In this document: positions 1 through 8,104 of the stretch, in pieces | Layout: the number at the start of each line of letters is the position of its first letter | How positions within the stretch are numbered: the first letter of the stretch is position 1 | DNA from: Alphaproteobacteria bacterium | GTDB taxonomy: Bacteria > Pseudomonadota > Alphaproteobacteria > Micavibrionales > Micavibrionaceae | Direction of reading: 5' to 3' | Length of the DNA stretch: 64,000 nt | Assembly (NCBI GenBank): GCA_020443295.1 | Contig: JAGRIJ010000066.1 | Location: forward strand, 1 to 64,000 | Made by a program: the position numbers and the translations under genes | The notes under the pieces: generated by a model | Database searches by the model: none | Told to the model about the DNA's origin: nothing | Seen by the model: the letters and a program-made list of their open reading frames with translations, nothing else

Positions 1-11
1 ATGACTATTGC

Positions 12-40
12 AAAAGACCCCGCTTCAGGCGGGGTCTTTT
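12..40. terminator. bidirectional intrinsic terminator
   Basis: A perfect 12-bp inverted repeat (AAAAGACCCCGC / GCGGGGTCTTTT) with a 5-nt loop. The arms carry A and T runs at their outer ends, so it can terminate in both directions. It lies 16 bp past the stop of the minus-strand gene at 57-800 and probably also serves a plus-strand gene left of the window. Confidence 0.9.
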
Positions 41-56
41 CGTATCGGCATAAACG

Positions 57-800
57 TTAGCCGATGATCAGGTTCGCGCGCGGCGATTCCTCCCAGATTT
101 CATCATAGGGGGCGGCGCTGTGCCAGACGGTTCCGTCGAACAGACCGATCTGCCCGGTGCGCAGCTTTACCTTGTCCGAAAATGTTTCATCGCCGTAAAC
201 CACGCAGCCGTCGCCGGAGAGCGCGAGAGCCAGAAAATCGCCCCCGCGACGCGCGATCCTGCCCGCTTCGTCTTCGGCAAGATGCCGGTGCGGTCTCATG
301 GGGTAATCGGAGTTCACGCGGGCATGGACGGTAATCATCTCACCCGCGCCGGATTCCGCGCGGGCCGTGTTGACGTAGGCGTCGACCAGAACGGCGAAGA
401 TACCCTGTACATCGGGAGTCATTCTGTGTATCTGGGCCGGGATTTTGTAAGGCACCGGCCCCAGATCCGACGGCTCGTCCGCCGATTGCCAGGCGCGGGC
501 GAAAATGGTGGTCTGCATCCGAAGGGCCGAAGGGGACATCATATTCGCGTGATCGAGAGGATTGAAATCGTTTACGGCGGCGGCGTGGCTGATCAGGTTT
601 TGAGCCGCCTGCTCCAGTTCCCCGTGTTCGGAGGGATAGTCACAGATGATGCCGTTCAGGCCCAGCGCCTCCCGATCCTGCCAGAGGGCCAGGCCGTCGA
701 GGTCTGCGACCACGGCAATCGAGGGATGACCGCCCAGGCGCGAAAAGAGTATTCCGTTGTGCTGTTCGAGTCTTGTGAACTCTCCCGTGACATCTAACAT
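57..800 (-). CDS. cupin/dioxygenase-like protein of unknown function
   Basis: A 247-residue soluble protein with no signal peptide or membrane segment. The C-terminal third has the look of a jelly-roll metal site: an H-x-H pair in PMRPHRHLAEDE near residue 170, then a G-rich strand region, a further His in GTVWHSAAP near 228, and an Arg in SPRANL close to the end. That spacing recalls cupins and Fe(II)/2-oxoglutarate oxygenases, possibly DUF1826-like, but the HxD of true 2OG enzymes is not seen. The ATG at 800 is preceded by GGTGAGCG. It stands alone, ends at the terminator at 12-40, and is divergent from the RTX gene. Function not assigned. Confidence 0.8.
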   Translation of the reverse strand: MLDVTGEFTRLEQHNGILFSRLGGHPSIAVVADLDGLALWQDREALGLNGIICDYPSEHGELEQAAQNLISHAAAVNDFNPLDHANMMSPSALRMQTTIFARAWQSADEPSDLGPVPYKIPAQIHRMTPDVQGIFAVLVDAYVNTARAESGAGEMITVHARVNSDYPMRPHRHLAEDEAGRIARRGGDFLALALSGDGCVVYGDETFSDKVKLRTGQIGLFDGTVWHSAAPYDEIWEESPRANLIIG

Positions 801-1158
801 CGCTCACCCCGGCCGGTGTTTATCCTTTCCTTTATTTTTTAACCTATATCAGCCGGGAAAGTCAAAAAATGGCGGAATTGAGCCGCAGAGGAGAGACCGG
901 GGCGAATCACGCGATAAAAAATCTTACTCCCGCTCCAGTTGAGCCGGCCCTAAATTCCTGATTGAAAAGCATAAAAATTTTTTTGTTGTTAGGACGAAAG
1001 TTTTTTCAGATAAAGAAACACGTAACCGGAACGTCCGCGGAGAACATTACAGGACTTTCCCATACTGAGTAGAGCGTTTTCTGTCGCCTGTCCTCTCGAC
1101 CGGCGGTGGGGTTTTTTGTGCCTGCGTATCCCCCGAACCGGAATAAGGAGAATTTGAG
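801..1158. other. intergenic region upstream of the RTX gene
   Basis: A 358-bp gap between divergent genes. No open frame here looks like a gene. It holds AT-rich tracts around 960-1010 and the strong ribosome binding site AAGGAG just before the ATG at 1159. It must contain the promoters of both flanking genes, but I could not pick a convincing -35/-10 pair. Confidence 0.6.
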
Positions 1159-4100
1159 ATGACAAATTGGAATAGCTTACAAGATAGTGCGCACAACTCA
1201 GAATGGGCAGGAAATTCTGTTAATTATACTTTTTTGGGAAAAATAGTAAACGGCTCCTATTATCTTGCTCCTTCATACTATTATACTGGGAGTAACTGGG
1301 CTTCATGGGTAGATAACCTCGTAGATACAAACCATAATATTAAGAGCATAGAAGAGTATCAAAAATATGCAATCTATTACTTATTAGAAGATACTTCTAG
1401 TTCAAAAATACAAGATAGCGGCTCGGTACTCTATACTAATGAAACCTATTTTAGAGCTTCTTTTCCAGATATTATTGATTTTTCATTTTCTGAACAAGAT
1501 CAAGCGTCTAGTGGTGGAGCTGTCGGTGAAATAACATTCCTTGCAGCAGATGTAAAAAATATTTCTGGTAATGACGCAGAGGGCGTTACCGCAGAATTAC
1601 CTACTAACTTCGGACTAGATGGGGATATAACAGAAAAAGGGGATATTTTTATTGACTATACTCTTAGTAATAACTCTGAAACTAAAACTTATCTTGGCGG
1701 CAAAGGGTTTTTCAATCTGTTGCATGAGTTAGGGCATGCTTTTGGTGGATTAAAAGATATTCTTCAGGGTGATAGCCTGTACGAAACAGAGTATAATTCT
1801 GAGAAATATACCATCATGTCCGGTTTTGCGGCATTGGATATGAAAGATCAAAGTAACAATCTTTTTGTTCGTGCTCATGGACTGCAGCTTTATGATATCG
1901 CTGCTATTCAAGATACTTATGGTTCAAGAAACTATTCTACACGGGCTGCGGATGATATATATACTGTTGATGCTATGAATCCAGGGAGTCTTATTACTTC
2001 TCCGTTTCTTTATACCATTTGGGATGGCCAAGGTAAGGATAAGATTGATGCGTCTTCTCTTTCAATAGCGGCACAGATAGACCTCCGGCAAGGAAGATTC
2101 AGCTCAATTGGTTACGATATACATGGGAATGCGTTGCGCTGGGACGATCAGGCAATTACAGGACAGACAGACGCTAAGCAAAACGATACCGATCCTGGGA
2201 ATGTTGCGATTGCCTATCACACAATTATCGAAAACGCGACTGGAACAAACGATACCTCAAAAGGTGACATCCTGATCGGCAACGACTGGAGCAATGATCT
2301 CAGAGGGCTGATGGGCAACGATACGCTCTACGGTGACGGCTGGGTTTACGATGGTTCCGGAGGGTTTAGCGATGTTGATTTGGATAATCCTGATGGACAA
2401 AAGCCTTTGCTGGACAACGATATATTAAGAGGAGGTGTTGGAGCCGATGTAGCCTATGGGGGTTATGGTCATGATATTTTTGTCGGCTACGGGCCAAGTT
2501 CCGGATTGGAGGGTGATTATTATCACGGCGGTGGTTACGTTGGTGGACCTACAGGGGGAGTTCAAATAAATGCGAATGTTGATGGCAGTGATACTGTTGA
2601 TTATTCTGGCATCACATCTTACGGCTTAACTATTGATCTATTTATTGGATATGCAGAAAAGGCAGGCGGGGGTGATACTCCAGACAATTTGATCTCTATT
2701 GAAAATGTGATCGGTTCTACGATGGCAGATGAAATTACGGGCGATGATGATGACAGTATCCTTGTCGGGATGGCAGGAAACGATATCTTTTACGGTTCGC
2801 TAGGAAAAGATATTTATCACGGCGGCTATGACTCTACTGATCTCGTCGATCAAGATTTTATTAACAAGGGGGATTTAGTTTCTCTGCTTAGACAAAATGA
2901 CGGTAGTGATACCGTTGACTATACTAATCTGACCGACGTTTATTTCGATATCACCATACTTGATGCTGCTTTAGGCAATTACTGGGTCGATAAATATTAC
3001 GGCAACGGCGTTTTCAACGGGCCGCATGAGCGCGACACGCTGTTTTCGATCGAAGATATCCAGGTCGCCGCCGGGGCCGCGCGGCAGGTCGGCGGGTCTG
3101 CGGTTTATGGAACCGGGGGCTATGACGGTATGAACTACAGTTATTACGGCGGTTATAACGTCGCCCACAATTATTACGCCTATGGCGGGAATGACGCGAT
3201 TACGGCCGGGTTTAAAAACGACTTCCTGGATGGCGGTCTGGGAAATGATACGCTTGTCGGCAATAAAGGCAACGATACCTATTACTACCGGCTTGGGGAC
3301 GGCCAAGACCTGATCAAGGATCTGGGAACGCAGGGGGATCTTGATGTCCTTATGTTCGATGAGTCGATCCTTCCTTCCGAAGTTGAGCTGGGCCGTTATT
3401 ACGGCGGCAATATGCAGATTACTTTTGTGGATGATACCTATATTGTAGTGTATGCTCAAAACTCTCCCTACGGAATTGATTTCATTAAATTCGCTGATGG
3501 AACGGTGTGGGATATGCAGGGCACTCTGGTCCCGGTGTACGGCACCGAAGGGAACGATAATCTGCACGGCACCGATGACACGCCTTACCGGGAAGGGTCG
3601 CTTATCCATGATCTGATCTATGCCTATGGCGGCAATGACTATGTTGATGGCGATACCGGAAACGACACCATTTACGGCGGAGACGGTAATGACAACCTGA
3701 ACGGAAATTATGGAGACGACCTGATTTACGGTGAAGACGGCAACGACACCATAAACGGCGGACATAATGAAGACATCCTCTACGGCGGAGAGGGTGACGA
3801 TACTCTGAACGGAGGGGTCGATATTGCCAGCGACATTTTGTACGGCGATGCCGGGGACGATACTTTAGATGGAGGTCCGGGTAACGATATCCTGTATGGT
3901 GGTTCGGGTCATGATTCTCTTAAAGGTTCTAACGGATCAGATACTTTTGTTTTCGAGGCGAGTTCAGCGTTTGACAACATCGATGATATCGTGGACTTCA
4001 ACGTCACCATACATAACGACAAGATTGATATTTCGGATATTCTTTCCGGGTTCTACGAGTATGGAGTTGACGCTATTACCGATTTTGTTCTGATTACAAC

Positions 4101-4239
4101 ATCAGGCAGCGACTCTCTGCTTTCAGTGGATCAGGATGGCGGTGCCGATAACTTCATACAGATCGCCACGCTCCATAATATCACGGGGCTTACCGACGAA
4201 GCTGCGCTTGAGGCTTCCGGCAATTTGATAACCGCGTAG
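1159..4239 (+). CDS. RTX repeat protein with serralysin-like metzincin domain
   Basis: A 1026-residue probable secreted protein. Residues ~100-260 resemble the serralysin (M10) catalytic domain: HELGHAFGGLKD at 189-200, then a Met-turn-like TIMSGF with Met at about 220, then LYDIAAIQDTYG as in the serralysin core. Blocks of GGxGxDxLxG calcium-binding repeats follow (around residues 370-450, 530-560, 690-720 and densely 790-930), then an acidic/hydrophobic C-terminus typical of type I secretion substrates. There is no Sec signal. The third zinc ligand of the HExxHxxGxxH motif is Lys at the usual place, with Asp one residue later, so activity is uncertain. Base composition changes along the gene: the first ~1.8 kb is AT-rich with many ATA codons, and 3000-3350 is GC-rich. 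No type I transporter genes are in the window. Confidence 0.88.
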   Translation: MTNWNSLQDSAHNSEWAGNSVNYTFLGKIVNGSYYLAPSYYYTGSNWASWVDNLVDTNHNIKSIEEYQKYAIYYLLEDTSSSKIQDSGSVLYTNETYFRASFPDIIDFSFSEQDQASSGGAVGEITFLAADVKNISGNDAEGVTAELPTNFGLDGDITEKGDIFIDYTLSNNSETKTYLGGKGFFNLLHELGHAFGGLKDILQGDSLYETEYNSEKYTIMSGFAALDMKDQSNNLFVRAHGLQLYDIAAIQDTYGSRNYSTRAADDIYTVDAMNPGSLITSPFLYTIWDGQGKDKIDASSLSIAAQIDLRQGRFSSIGYDIHGNALRWDDQAITGQTDAKQNDTDPGNVAIAYHTIIENATGTNDTSKGDILIGNDWSNDLRGLMGNDTLYGDGWVYDGSGGFSDVDLDNPDGQKPLLDNDILRGGVGADVAYGGYGHDIFVGYGPSSGLEGDYYHGGGYVGGPTGGVQINANVDGSDTVDYSGITSYGLTIDLFIGYAEKAGGGDTPDNLISIENVIGSTMADEITGDDDDSILVGMAGNDIFYGSLGKDIYHGGYDSTDLVDQDFINKGDLVSLLRQNDGSDTVDYTNLTDVYFDITILDAALGNYWVDKYYGNGVFNGPHERDTLFSIEDIQVAAGAARQVGGSAVYGTGGYDGMNYSYYGGYNVAHNYYAYGGNDAITAGFKNDFLDGGLGNDTLVGNKGNDTYYYRLGDGQDLIKDLGTQGDLDVLMFDESILPSEVELGRYYGGNMQITFVDDTYIVVYAQNSPYGIDFIKFADGTVWDMQGTLVPVYGTEGNDNLHGTDDTPYREGSLIHDLIYAYGGNDYVDGDTGNDTIYGGDGNDNLNGNYGDDLIYGEDGNDTINGGHNEDILYGGEGDDTLNGGVDIASDILYGDAGDDTLDGGPGNDILYGGSGHDSLKGSNGSDTFVFEASSAFDNIDDIVDFNVTIHNDKIDISDILSGFYEYGVDAITDFVLITTSGSDSLLSVDQDGGADNFIQIATLHNITGLTDEAALEASGNLITA

Positions 4240-4260
4240 CCGCACTCCTTTTGTCAGGAT

Positions 4261-4352
4261 TGGCAGGGGCGGTGGGAGTCGAACCCACAACCTGCCGCTT
4301 ATCTGGCGCTATGGGGTATAAACCCGCTGCTCCGCCGTTGAGCTACGTCCCC
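4261..4352 (-). tRNA. unusual tRNA with long variable region, apparent anticodon UAU (Ile)
   Basis: A 92-nt minus-strand cloverleaf with encoded CCA. It has an acceptor arm GGGGACG/CGCCCCT (one A-C mismatch, one G-U), D arm GCTC-AACGGCG-GAGC, anticodon arm GCGGG-TTTATAC-CCCAT, a ~22-nt variable region able to form a 3-bp stem, and a perfect T arm GTGGG-TTCGACT-CCCAC. Loop bases 34-36 read UAU, which would decode AUA. Class II-like variable length is not normal for tRNA-Ile, and the anticodon stem has a C-A mismatch. It could be a functional odd tRNA, a non-canonical tRNA or a decaying copy. It is convergent with the RTX gene. Confidence 0.65.
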
Positions 4353-4505
4353 GTAAAACAAAAACCTGTCTTGCGGGGGGTATTCGGAACTCACGCTTGC
4401 AGGTAGTATTATCATTGTGCCAGCACTTTAGTTCGGCATCGCCTATTGGGCGCTACGGTACTATGGCCAAAAATTCCTGCGCATGGATGAGAAAGGAGCC
4501 GCGTC

Positions 4506-5000
4506 ATGCCGTTTGTGAATGAACGCCGCGTTCCGATTTATGAGGACGGAAAGTTAATCAGTCTTGCCGGGCGCACGATTGACTATGAAAGAAACATCGT
4601 TCTCACCCATGGGGGGGACGGCAGTCGGCCCGCACGCCGTGAGCCCGACCCGGATGAACCCAGGAAGCAAAAATTTCATCTTACAGGGCCGGACTTCCGC
4701 ATCGGGTTTGAAGTAGCGATGACCTATAAGCCAACACCAGACGGAAGAGAAGATCTGTTCAGATGCGTGGAGCGCGTCTGGAACATCTCAGATATAGCTG
4801 GACGAGAAAGAGAAATCATGGCGATTGCGGCGGAAGCCATTACGGCATACGGCGTCTATTTTGGGGCAAGCAAGAAGAGGAACACGACCGTGACACTCAG
4901 TCAACGAGCTTTGGAACAACTAGGACTTGACAATTTTGAACCCGTGATAACGATGGAAAGGAACGCCGGGGATGGCTCTGGAGGACATTACAACCTATGA
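4506..5000 (+). CDS. hypothetical protein, coupled to alpha/beta hydrolase
   Basis: A 164-residue soluble protein that I do not recognise. It has an N-terminal strand-rich part, a charged Pro/Arg/Asp stretch around residues 40-55, and a C-terminal part with a likely helix (AGREREIMAIAAEAITAYG, about 113-131). The start follows AAGGAG at a good distance. Its stop overlaps the ATG of the next gene as ATGA, so the two are probably translated together. No signal peptide or membrane segment. Confidence 0.7.
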   Translation: MPFVNERRVPIYEDGKLISLAGRTIDYERNIVLTHGGDGSRPARREPDPDEPRKQKFHLTGPDFRIGFEVAMTYKPTPDGREDLFRCVERVWNISDIAGREREIMAIAAEAITAYGVYFGASKKRNTTVTLSQRALEQLGLDNFEPVITMERNAGDGSGGHYNL

Positions 5001-5848
5001 CGACCCCGCCCGACACGCAAAGACCCAAGCGCAGCCTGTTTGACAGGATCGTCAATGCGCTGGCGCTCCTCATCATCATGGGCGGGATCATCAACGAATT
5101 TTCGCACCTCTACCGCGTGCCGGAGACGGTTGCCGCCGCCCCGCAGCTCTATGAGCGTCATTACGCGCCCGGCATGACCCTGCCGTTCATCGGCTCCTAT
5201 TTTCTCATGACGCCGGAAGGGTACGACCCCAAACGCACCTATCCGCTGGTGGTTGCGCTGCATGGAATCAGCAGCCGGGTTTACGCGGCGGAAGCGCTGG
5301 CCTCGCCCGCATTCCGCAAGACCTATCCTGTCTTTGTCATGGTCCCGCTCGCTCCCGCGCGCGCGTTCTGGGCCACACCGGAAAACCCGTCCTACCGGAT
5401 GCAAAGAAACATCCCGTACCCGGATCATCTGCCGCAGGTCATCGCGGAGATCGACGCGGTTGTGCAATCCTACTCCATCGACCGGAACCGGATTTACATT
5501 GTCGGCCACTCGATGGGGGGATCGGGCGCCATCGCTGCGCTGGAACGCTACCCAGACCGATTTGCCGCCGGCATCGCCAGCTCGGGATCATGGGACCCGG
5601 CGGAAACAACCCACCTCAACGATCCGCTCTGGATCGTGCACGGCACCGCCGATGCCTTTATCCCGTTCCGGCACGGCAAGGACCTCGCCGCCACGCTCAA
5701 GGCGCGGGGCCTTGCCGTCCAGTTCAATTCCATCGAGGGCCAGGGGCACGCGATTGGCCCTCTGGTCTATTCGAAAGCGGTGTTGTGGGACTGGCTTTTC
5801 CGTCAGCGGAACAATGGAACGCCAAGCGACGGTGTTTCTAATCACTAG
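4997..5848 (+). CDS. membrane-anchored alpha/beta hydrolase (esterase/PHB-depolymerase-like)
   Basis: A 283-residue serine hydrolase. Residues ~16-34 form a hydrophobic segment that would anchor or export the enzyme. The oxyanion region is VVALHG (85-90). The nucleophile elbow is GHSMGG with Ser172, the acid is likely Asp219 in HGTADAFIP, and the base His251 lies in GQGHAIG. This matches the prolyl-oligopeptidase/feruloyl-esterase/PHB-depolymerase type of fold. The substrate cannot be told from sequence. It starts inside the ATGA overlap with the preceding unknown gene. Confidence 0.85.
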   Translation: MTTPPDTQRPKRSLFDRIVNALALLIIMGGIINEFSHLYRVPETVAAAPQLYERHYAPGMTLPFIGSYFLMTPEGYDPKRTYPLVVALHGISSRVYAAEALASPAFRKTYPVFVMVPLAPARAFWATPENPSYRMQRNIPYPDHLPQVIAEIDAVVQSYSIDRNRIYIVGHSMGGSGAIAALERYPDRFAAGIASSGSWDPAETTHLNDPLWIVHGTADAFIPFRHGKDLAATLKARGLAVQFNSIEGQGHAIGPLVYSKAVLWDWLFRQRNNGTPSDGVSNH

Positions 5849-5961
5849 CCCTCAGGATGCGGGCGGGCTTGAGAATAGACTGAATTTCGAGTGCATTACA
5901 ATGCCACTCCAATCTTACAAATGAGACCTGCCGGAAAAAGAATGGAAGATCGCTCCAGACT

Positions 5962-6048
5962 TGGTGCGGGTGGTCGGAGTCGAACCGACACGTCCTTGCG
6001 GACACCAGATTTTGAGTCTGGCGCGTCTACCAATTTCACCACACCCGC
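5962..6048 (-). tRNA. tRNA-Leu(CAA)
   Basis: An 87-nt minus-strand class II tRNA. Acceptor GCGGGTG pairs fully with CACCCGC, followed by discriminator A and encoded CCA. The anticodon loop CTCAAAA sits on a perfect CCAGA/TCTGG stem and gives CAA, reading UUG leucine codons. The long variable arm (TGTCCGCAAGGACG) and T arm GTCGG-TTCGACT-CCGAC are canonical. It lies in the 351-bp space between the hydrolase and dsbB; the rest of that space shows no gene. Confidence 0.97.
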
Positions 6049-6199
6049 ATCTTTTTGGTGTGTCCTGCGATCATACCGGGGAACTGCAAAGGATCAACAG
6101 AAAAATATGCCTTTCAGCCTTAAAACCCTGTTTTCTCCGCCCTCCTGCGGGTCTACAATCAGCCTGAAATTTTTTGCGCCTTTCACCGAATAAGGGACT

Positions 6200-6751
6200 A
6201 TGGAACGGCTGAAAGCCTGTATTGCTGGATTATTAAGCTCGCCGGGATTGGTTTTTGCTTTCCTGCTCTTTATCTGCGTGTTTTCACTGGCCGCCGCTTT
6301 CTTCGCGGAAGGCTTTCTGGGGCTTGAGCCCTGCCATCTATGTATTTACCAGCGTTACCCGTTCGCTTTTGGGGCCGTACTGGCCGCTATCGGGCTTGCC
6401 AAACGCCGGGCGCTTCCCTTTTCCGCCGTCCTCCTGTGGCTTTCCTCGCTGAACTATCTGACCAATGCCGGAATTGCGTTCTATCATACCGGGGTTGAGC
6501 GCAAATGGTGGGAAGCCAGCGAATTGTGCACCCTGCCCGATTTTTCCGCCAAGGGGCAGACGCTGATTGAAAATATCCTGAGCACACCGGGCGGACGCTG
6601 CGACGAGATTCCCTGGGCCGATCCCCTGCTCGGCCTGTCCATGGCCAATTACAATGTTATCCTTTGTCTCGGGCTGTTCGCGATGAGCGCGCTTGCCGCT
6701 GTTTTAATCCGGCGCAAAAGCCGTGAAGTTTCAGACGCCGAGGCCGCGTAA
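6200..6751 (+). CDS. disulfide bond formation protein B (DsbB family)
   Basis: A 183-residue inner-membrane protein with four predicted helices. It would reoxidise a periplasmic DsbA-type thiol oxidase and pass electrons to quinone. The first periplasmic loop has the C-x-x-C pair Cys45/Cys48 in EPCHLC, and the second loop has Cys110 and Cys134, the two redox pairs expected of DsbB. Length and topology fit the family. No dsbA gene is in the window. Confidence 0.93.
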   Translation: MERLKACIAGLLSSPGLVFAFLLFICVFSLAAAFFAEGFLGLEPCHLCIYQRYPFAFGAVLAAIGLAKRRALPFSAVLLWLSSLNYLTNAGIAFYHTGVERKWWEASELCTLPDFSAKGQTLIENILSTPGGRCDEIPWADPLLGLSMANYNVILCLGLFAMSALAAVLIRRKSREVSDAEAA

Positions 6752-6853
6752 AACTGACAGCACGACCAGAAGTAGCGCGCTATGAAAAATAAAGAAACCG
6801 AATGATTCTTTCAGCGTCCGCTTTTTACCGAAATTGAAAAGATCCCTGAACAT
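6731..6853 (-). CDS. possible 40-residue membrane peptide
   Basis: A short frame reading MFRDLFNFGKKRTLKESFGF and on into a hydrophobic run (FFIFHSALLLVVLSVL), ending with GLGV. A basic N-terminus followed by one membrane helix is typical of small inner-membrane proteins. AAGGGGCGG lies about 7-10 nt upstream of the ATG. It overlaps the last 21 bp of dsbB on the opposite strand. There is no homology evidence, so this is only a candidate. Confidence 0.35.
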   Translation of the reverse strand: MFRDLFNFGKKRTLKESFGFFIFHSALLLVVLSVLRGLGV

Positions 6854-6950
6854 CGTTGTCCGCCCCTTGACTATCCTGCGCCTGTGATACTGAAATTTGG
6901 CTGTGGAGTCAAGATTTCTGCGGGTTTTGGATTTTCCAGCCGCCCTTTTT

Positions 6951-7463
6951 TTATAGGTTGCGCGCGATTTCCAGCAGCTTTCTTACCGTGTTCATATTCC
7001 GGCCCGTCCCGCTTTTCGCGGCCGGGATCTGAAGTTTTGATTTTCCCATGCCCTGAGGGTAATAGGCATAAATTTCCCGCGTACCGGTTTTCAGCTGCTC
7101 GTCTTTGTGTCCTTTCAAGTTTTCAATATCTGCCTCTCCAGGTTTTTCATCAAGAAACAGAACAAGCGTGTAATTCGGAGGCTCATCCTGAAAGGGGCTG
7201 TTTTTCAGGATGTTCTCCAGTTCCCCGATTGTGCGGATCATTGCACCGACCGGCTTTCCGGCATAGGCGTGAAGGCGTTTTTCCAGCCCGGCCTTAACCG
7301 CCGACGCCGGTTTCCCGCTTTCAAAAACAACGTTTCCACTGGCGATATAGGTCTGAACCTTTGCATGGCCTTCCTTTTCGCACATTGCTTTGAGTTCGCT
7401 CATCGGCAGTTTGCCCGTGCCGCCGACATTTACCGCGCGCAAAAGCGCTACATATACGGTCAT
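6951..7463 (-). CDS. DUF1697 family protein
   Basis: A 170-residue protein with the DUF1697 signature at its N-terminus: VALLRAVNVGGTGKLPM, then LKAMCEKEG and TYIASGNVVF. The family is widespread and small, with no firmly established reaction. The C-terminal part carries a Lys-rich stretch (GMGKSKL, then ARNL at the end). Soluble and monocistronic here; the plus-strand dsbB converges with it. Confidence 0.92.
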   Translation of the reverse strand: MTVYVALLRAVNVGGTGKLPMSELKAMCEKEGHAKVQTYIASGNVVFESGKPASAVKAGLEKRLHAYAGKPVGAMIRTIGELENILKNSPFQDEPPNYTLVLFLDEKPGEADIENLKGHKDEQLKTGTREIYAYYPQGMGKSKLQIPAAKSGTGRNMNTVRKLLEIARNL

Positions 7464-7513
7464 GACTTAAACTTTCCCAAAAAGTCTTCCGAGTTTATAA
7501 CACCGGGCAGAGA

Positions 7514-7543
7514 TAAAGAAAGCCGGGAGAAGACCCCCCGGCT
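7514..7543 (-). terminator. intrinsic terminator for the small membrane-protein gene
   Basis: Arms AGCCGGG (7521-7527) and CCCGGCT (7537-7543) form a 7-bp GC-rich stem. Read on the minus strand it is followed by TTCTTTATC. It lies 47 bp beyond the stop of the gene at 7590-7952. A T-rich tract also follows on the plus side, so it may work in both directions. Confidence 0.65.
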
Positions 7544-7589
7544 GGATTTTTTTATCTGGCCGTTCTATGCAGCCTTTTTTTGATTTTAT

Positions 7590-7952
7590 TTATTTGGCGA
7601 CCTCTACGGTCGTCAGGTAGGAAATCACGACCATACCCATTAACACGTCAACCGTGTAAGACAGGTACACGCCTACCAGCGCTATAATGACCGACATCAG
7701 GTCATTGGTCAGTTTCTTCCCGGACAGGATCATGCTGGAGAGGATGAGAGTCCATCCCGTGCCGATCAGGGTGTAAAGGTGACCGCCTTCAAAGAAGGTG
7801 CCGACCGTTCCACCATCAACCAGGCCCAGCGTGCCCATGTAGTGTCCAAGGAAGGTAGACAGACCGATCAGGAGAACCAAATAGAATAAGAAAAATCCTA
7901 TGGCCTCCGTAACGGATCTGACGTGTGCAAGGTTTGTGATATGCGTAAACAT
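7590..7952 (-). CDS. small three-helix membrane protein, unknown
   Basis: A 120-residue protein starting MFTHITNLAH. This start is preferred over upstream in-frame starts because AAAGGAGG lies 5 nt before it. About three hydrophobic helices are seen (residues ~15-37, ~55-75, ~83-110), separated by a Gly-rich loop (GLVDGGTVGTFFEGG). The very strong ribosome binding site suggests high expression. I do not recognise a family. It has its own terminator, and the HNH gene upstream is on the same strand 152 bp away. Confidence 0.75.
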   Translation of the reverse strand: MFTHITNLAHVRSVTEAIGFFLFYLVLLIGLSTFLGHYMGTLGLVDGGTVGTFFEGGHLYTLIGTGWTLILSSMILSGKKLTNDLMSVIIALVGVYLSYTVDVLMGMVVISYLTTVEVAK

Positions 7953-8104
7953 AACGTCCTCCTTTCGTTGCACTTCGTCGTGCGCTCCACCCGAACCAAC
8001 GGGTTTTGCGCTCTTTCTGGCAGGCCACATAAACCGTTCTGCGTGGCACGCCAAAAACTTTCACTAAAATCCTTCGAACATGCGGACGTTTATTGCCGTT
8101 CTTT

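Noticed and set aside
2971..3765. 264-residue minus-strand frame inside the RTX gene
   Set aside because: It is a shadow of the RTX repeats; its Ile/Val-rich periodic sequence is the reverse reading of the Gly-Asp repeats.
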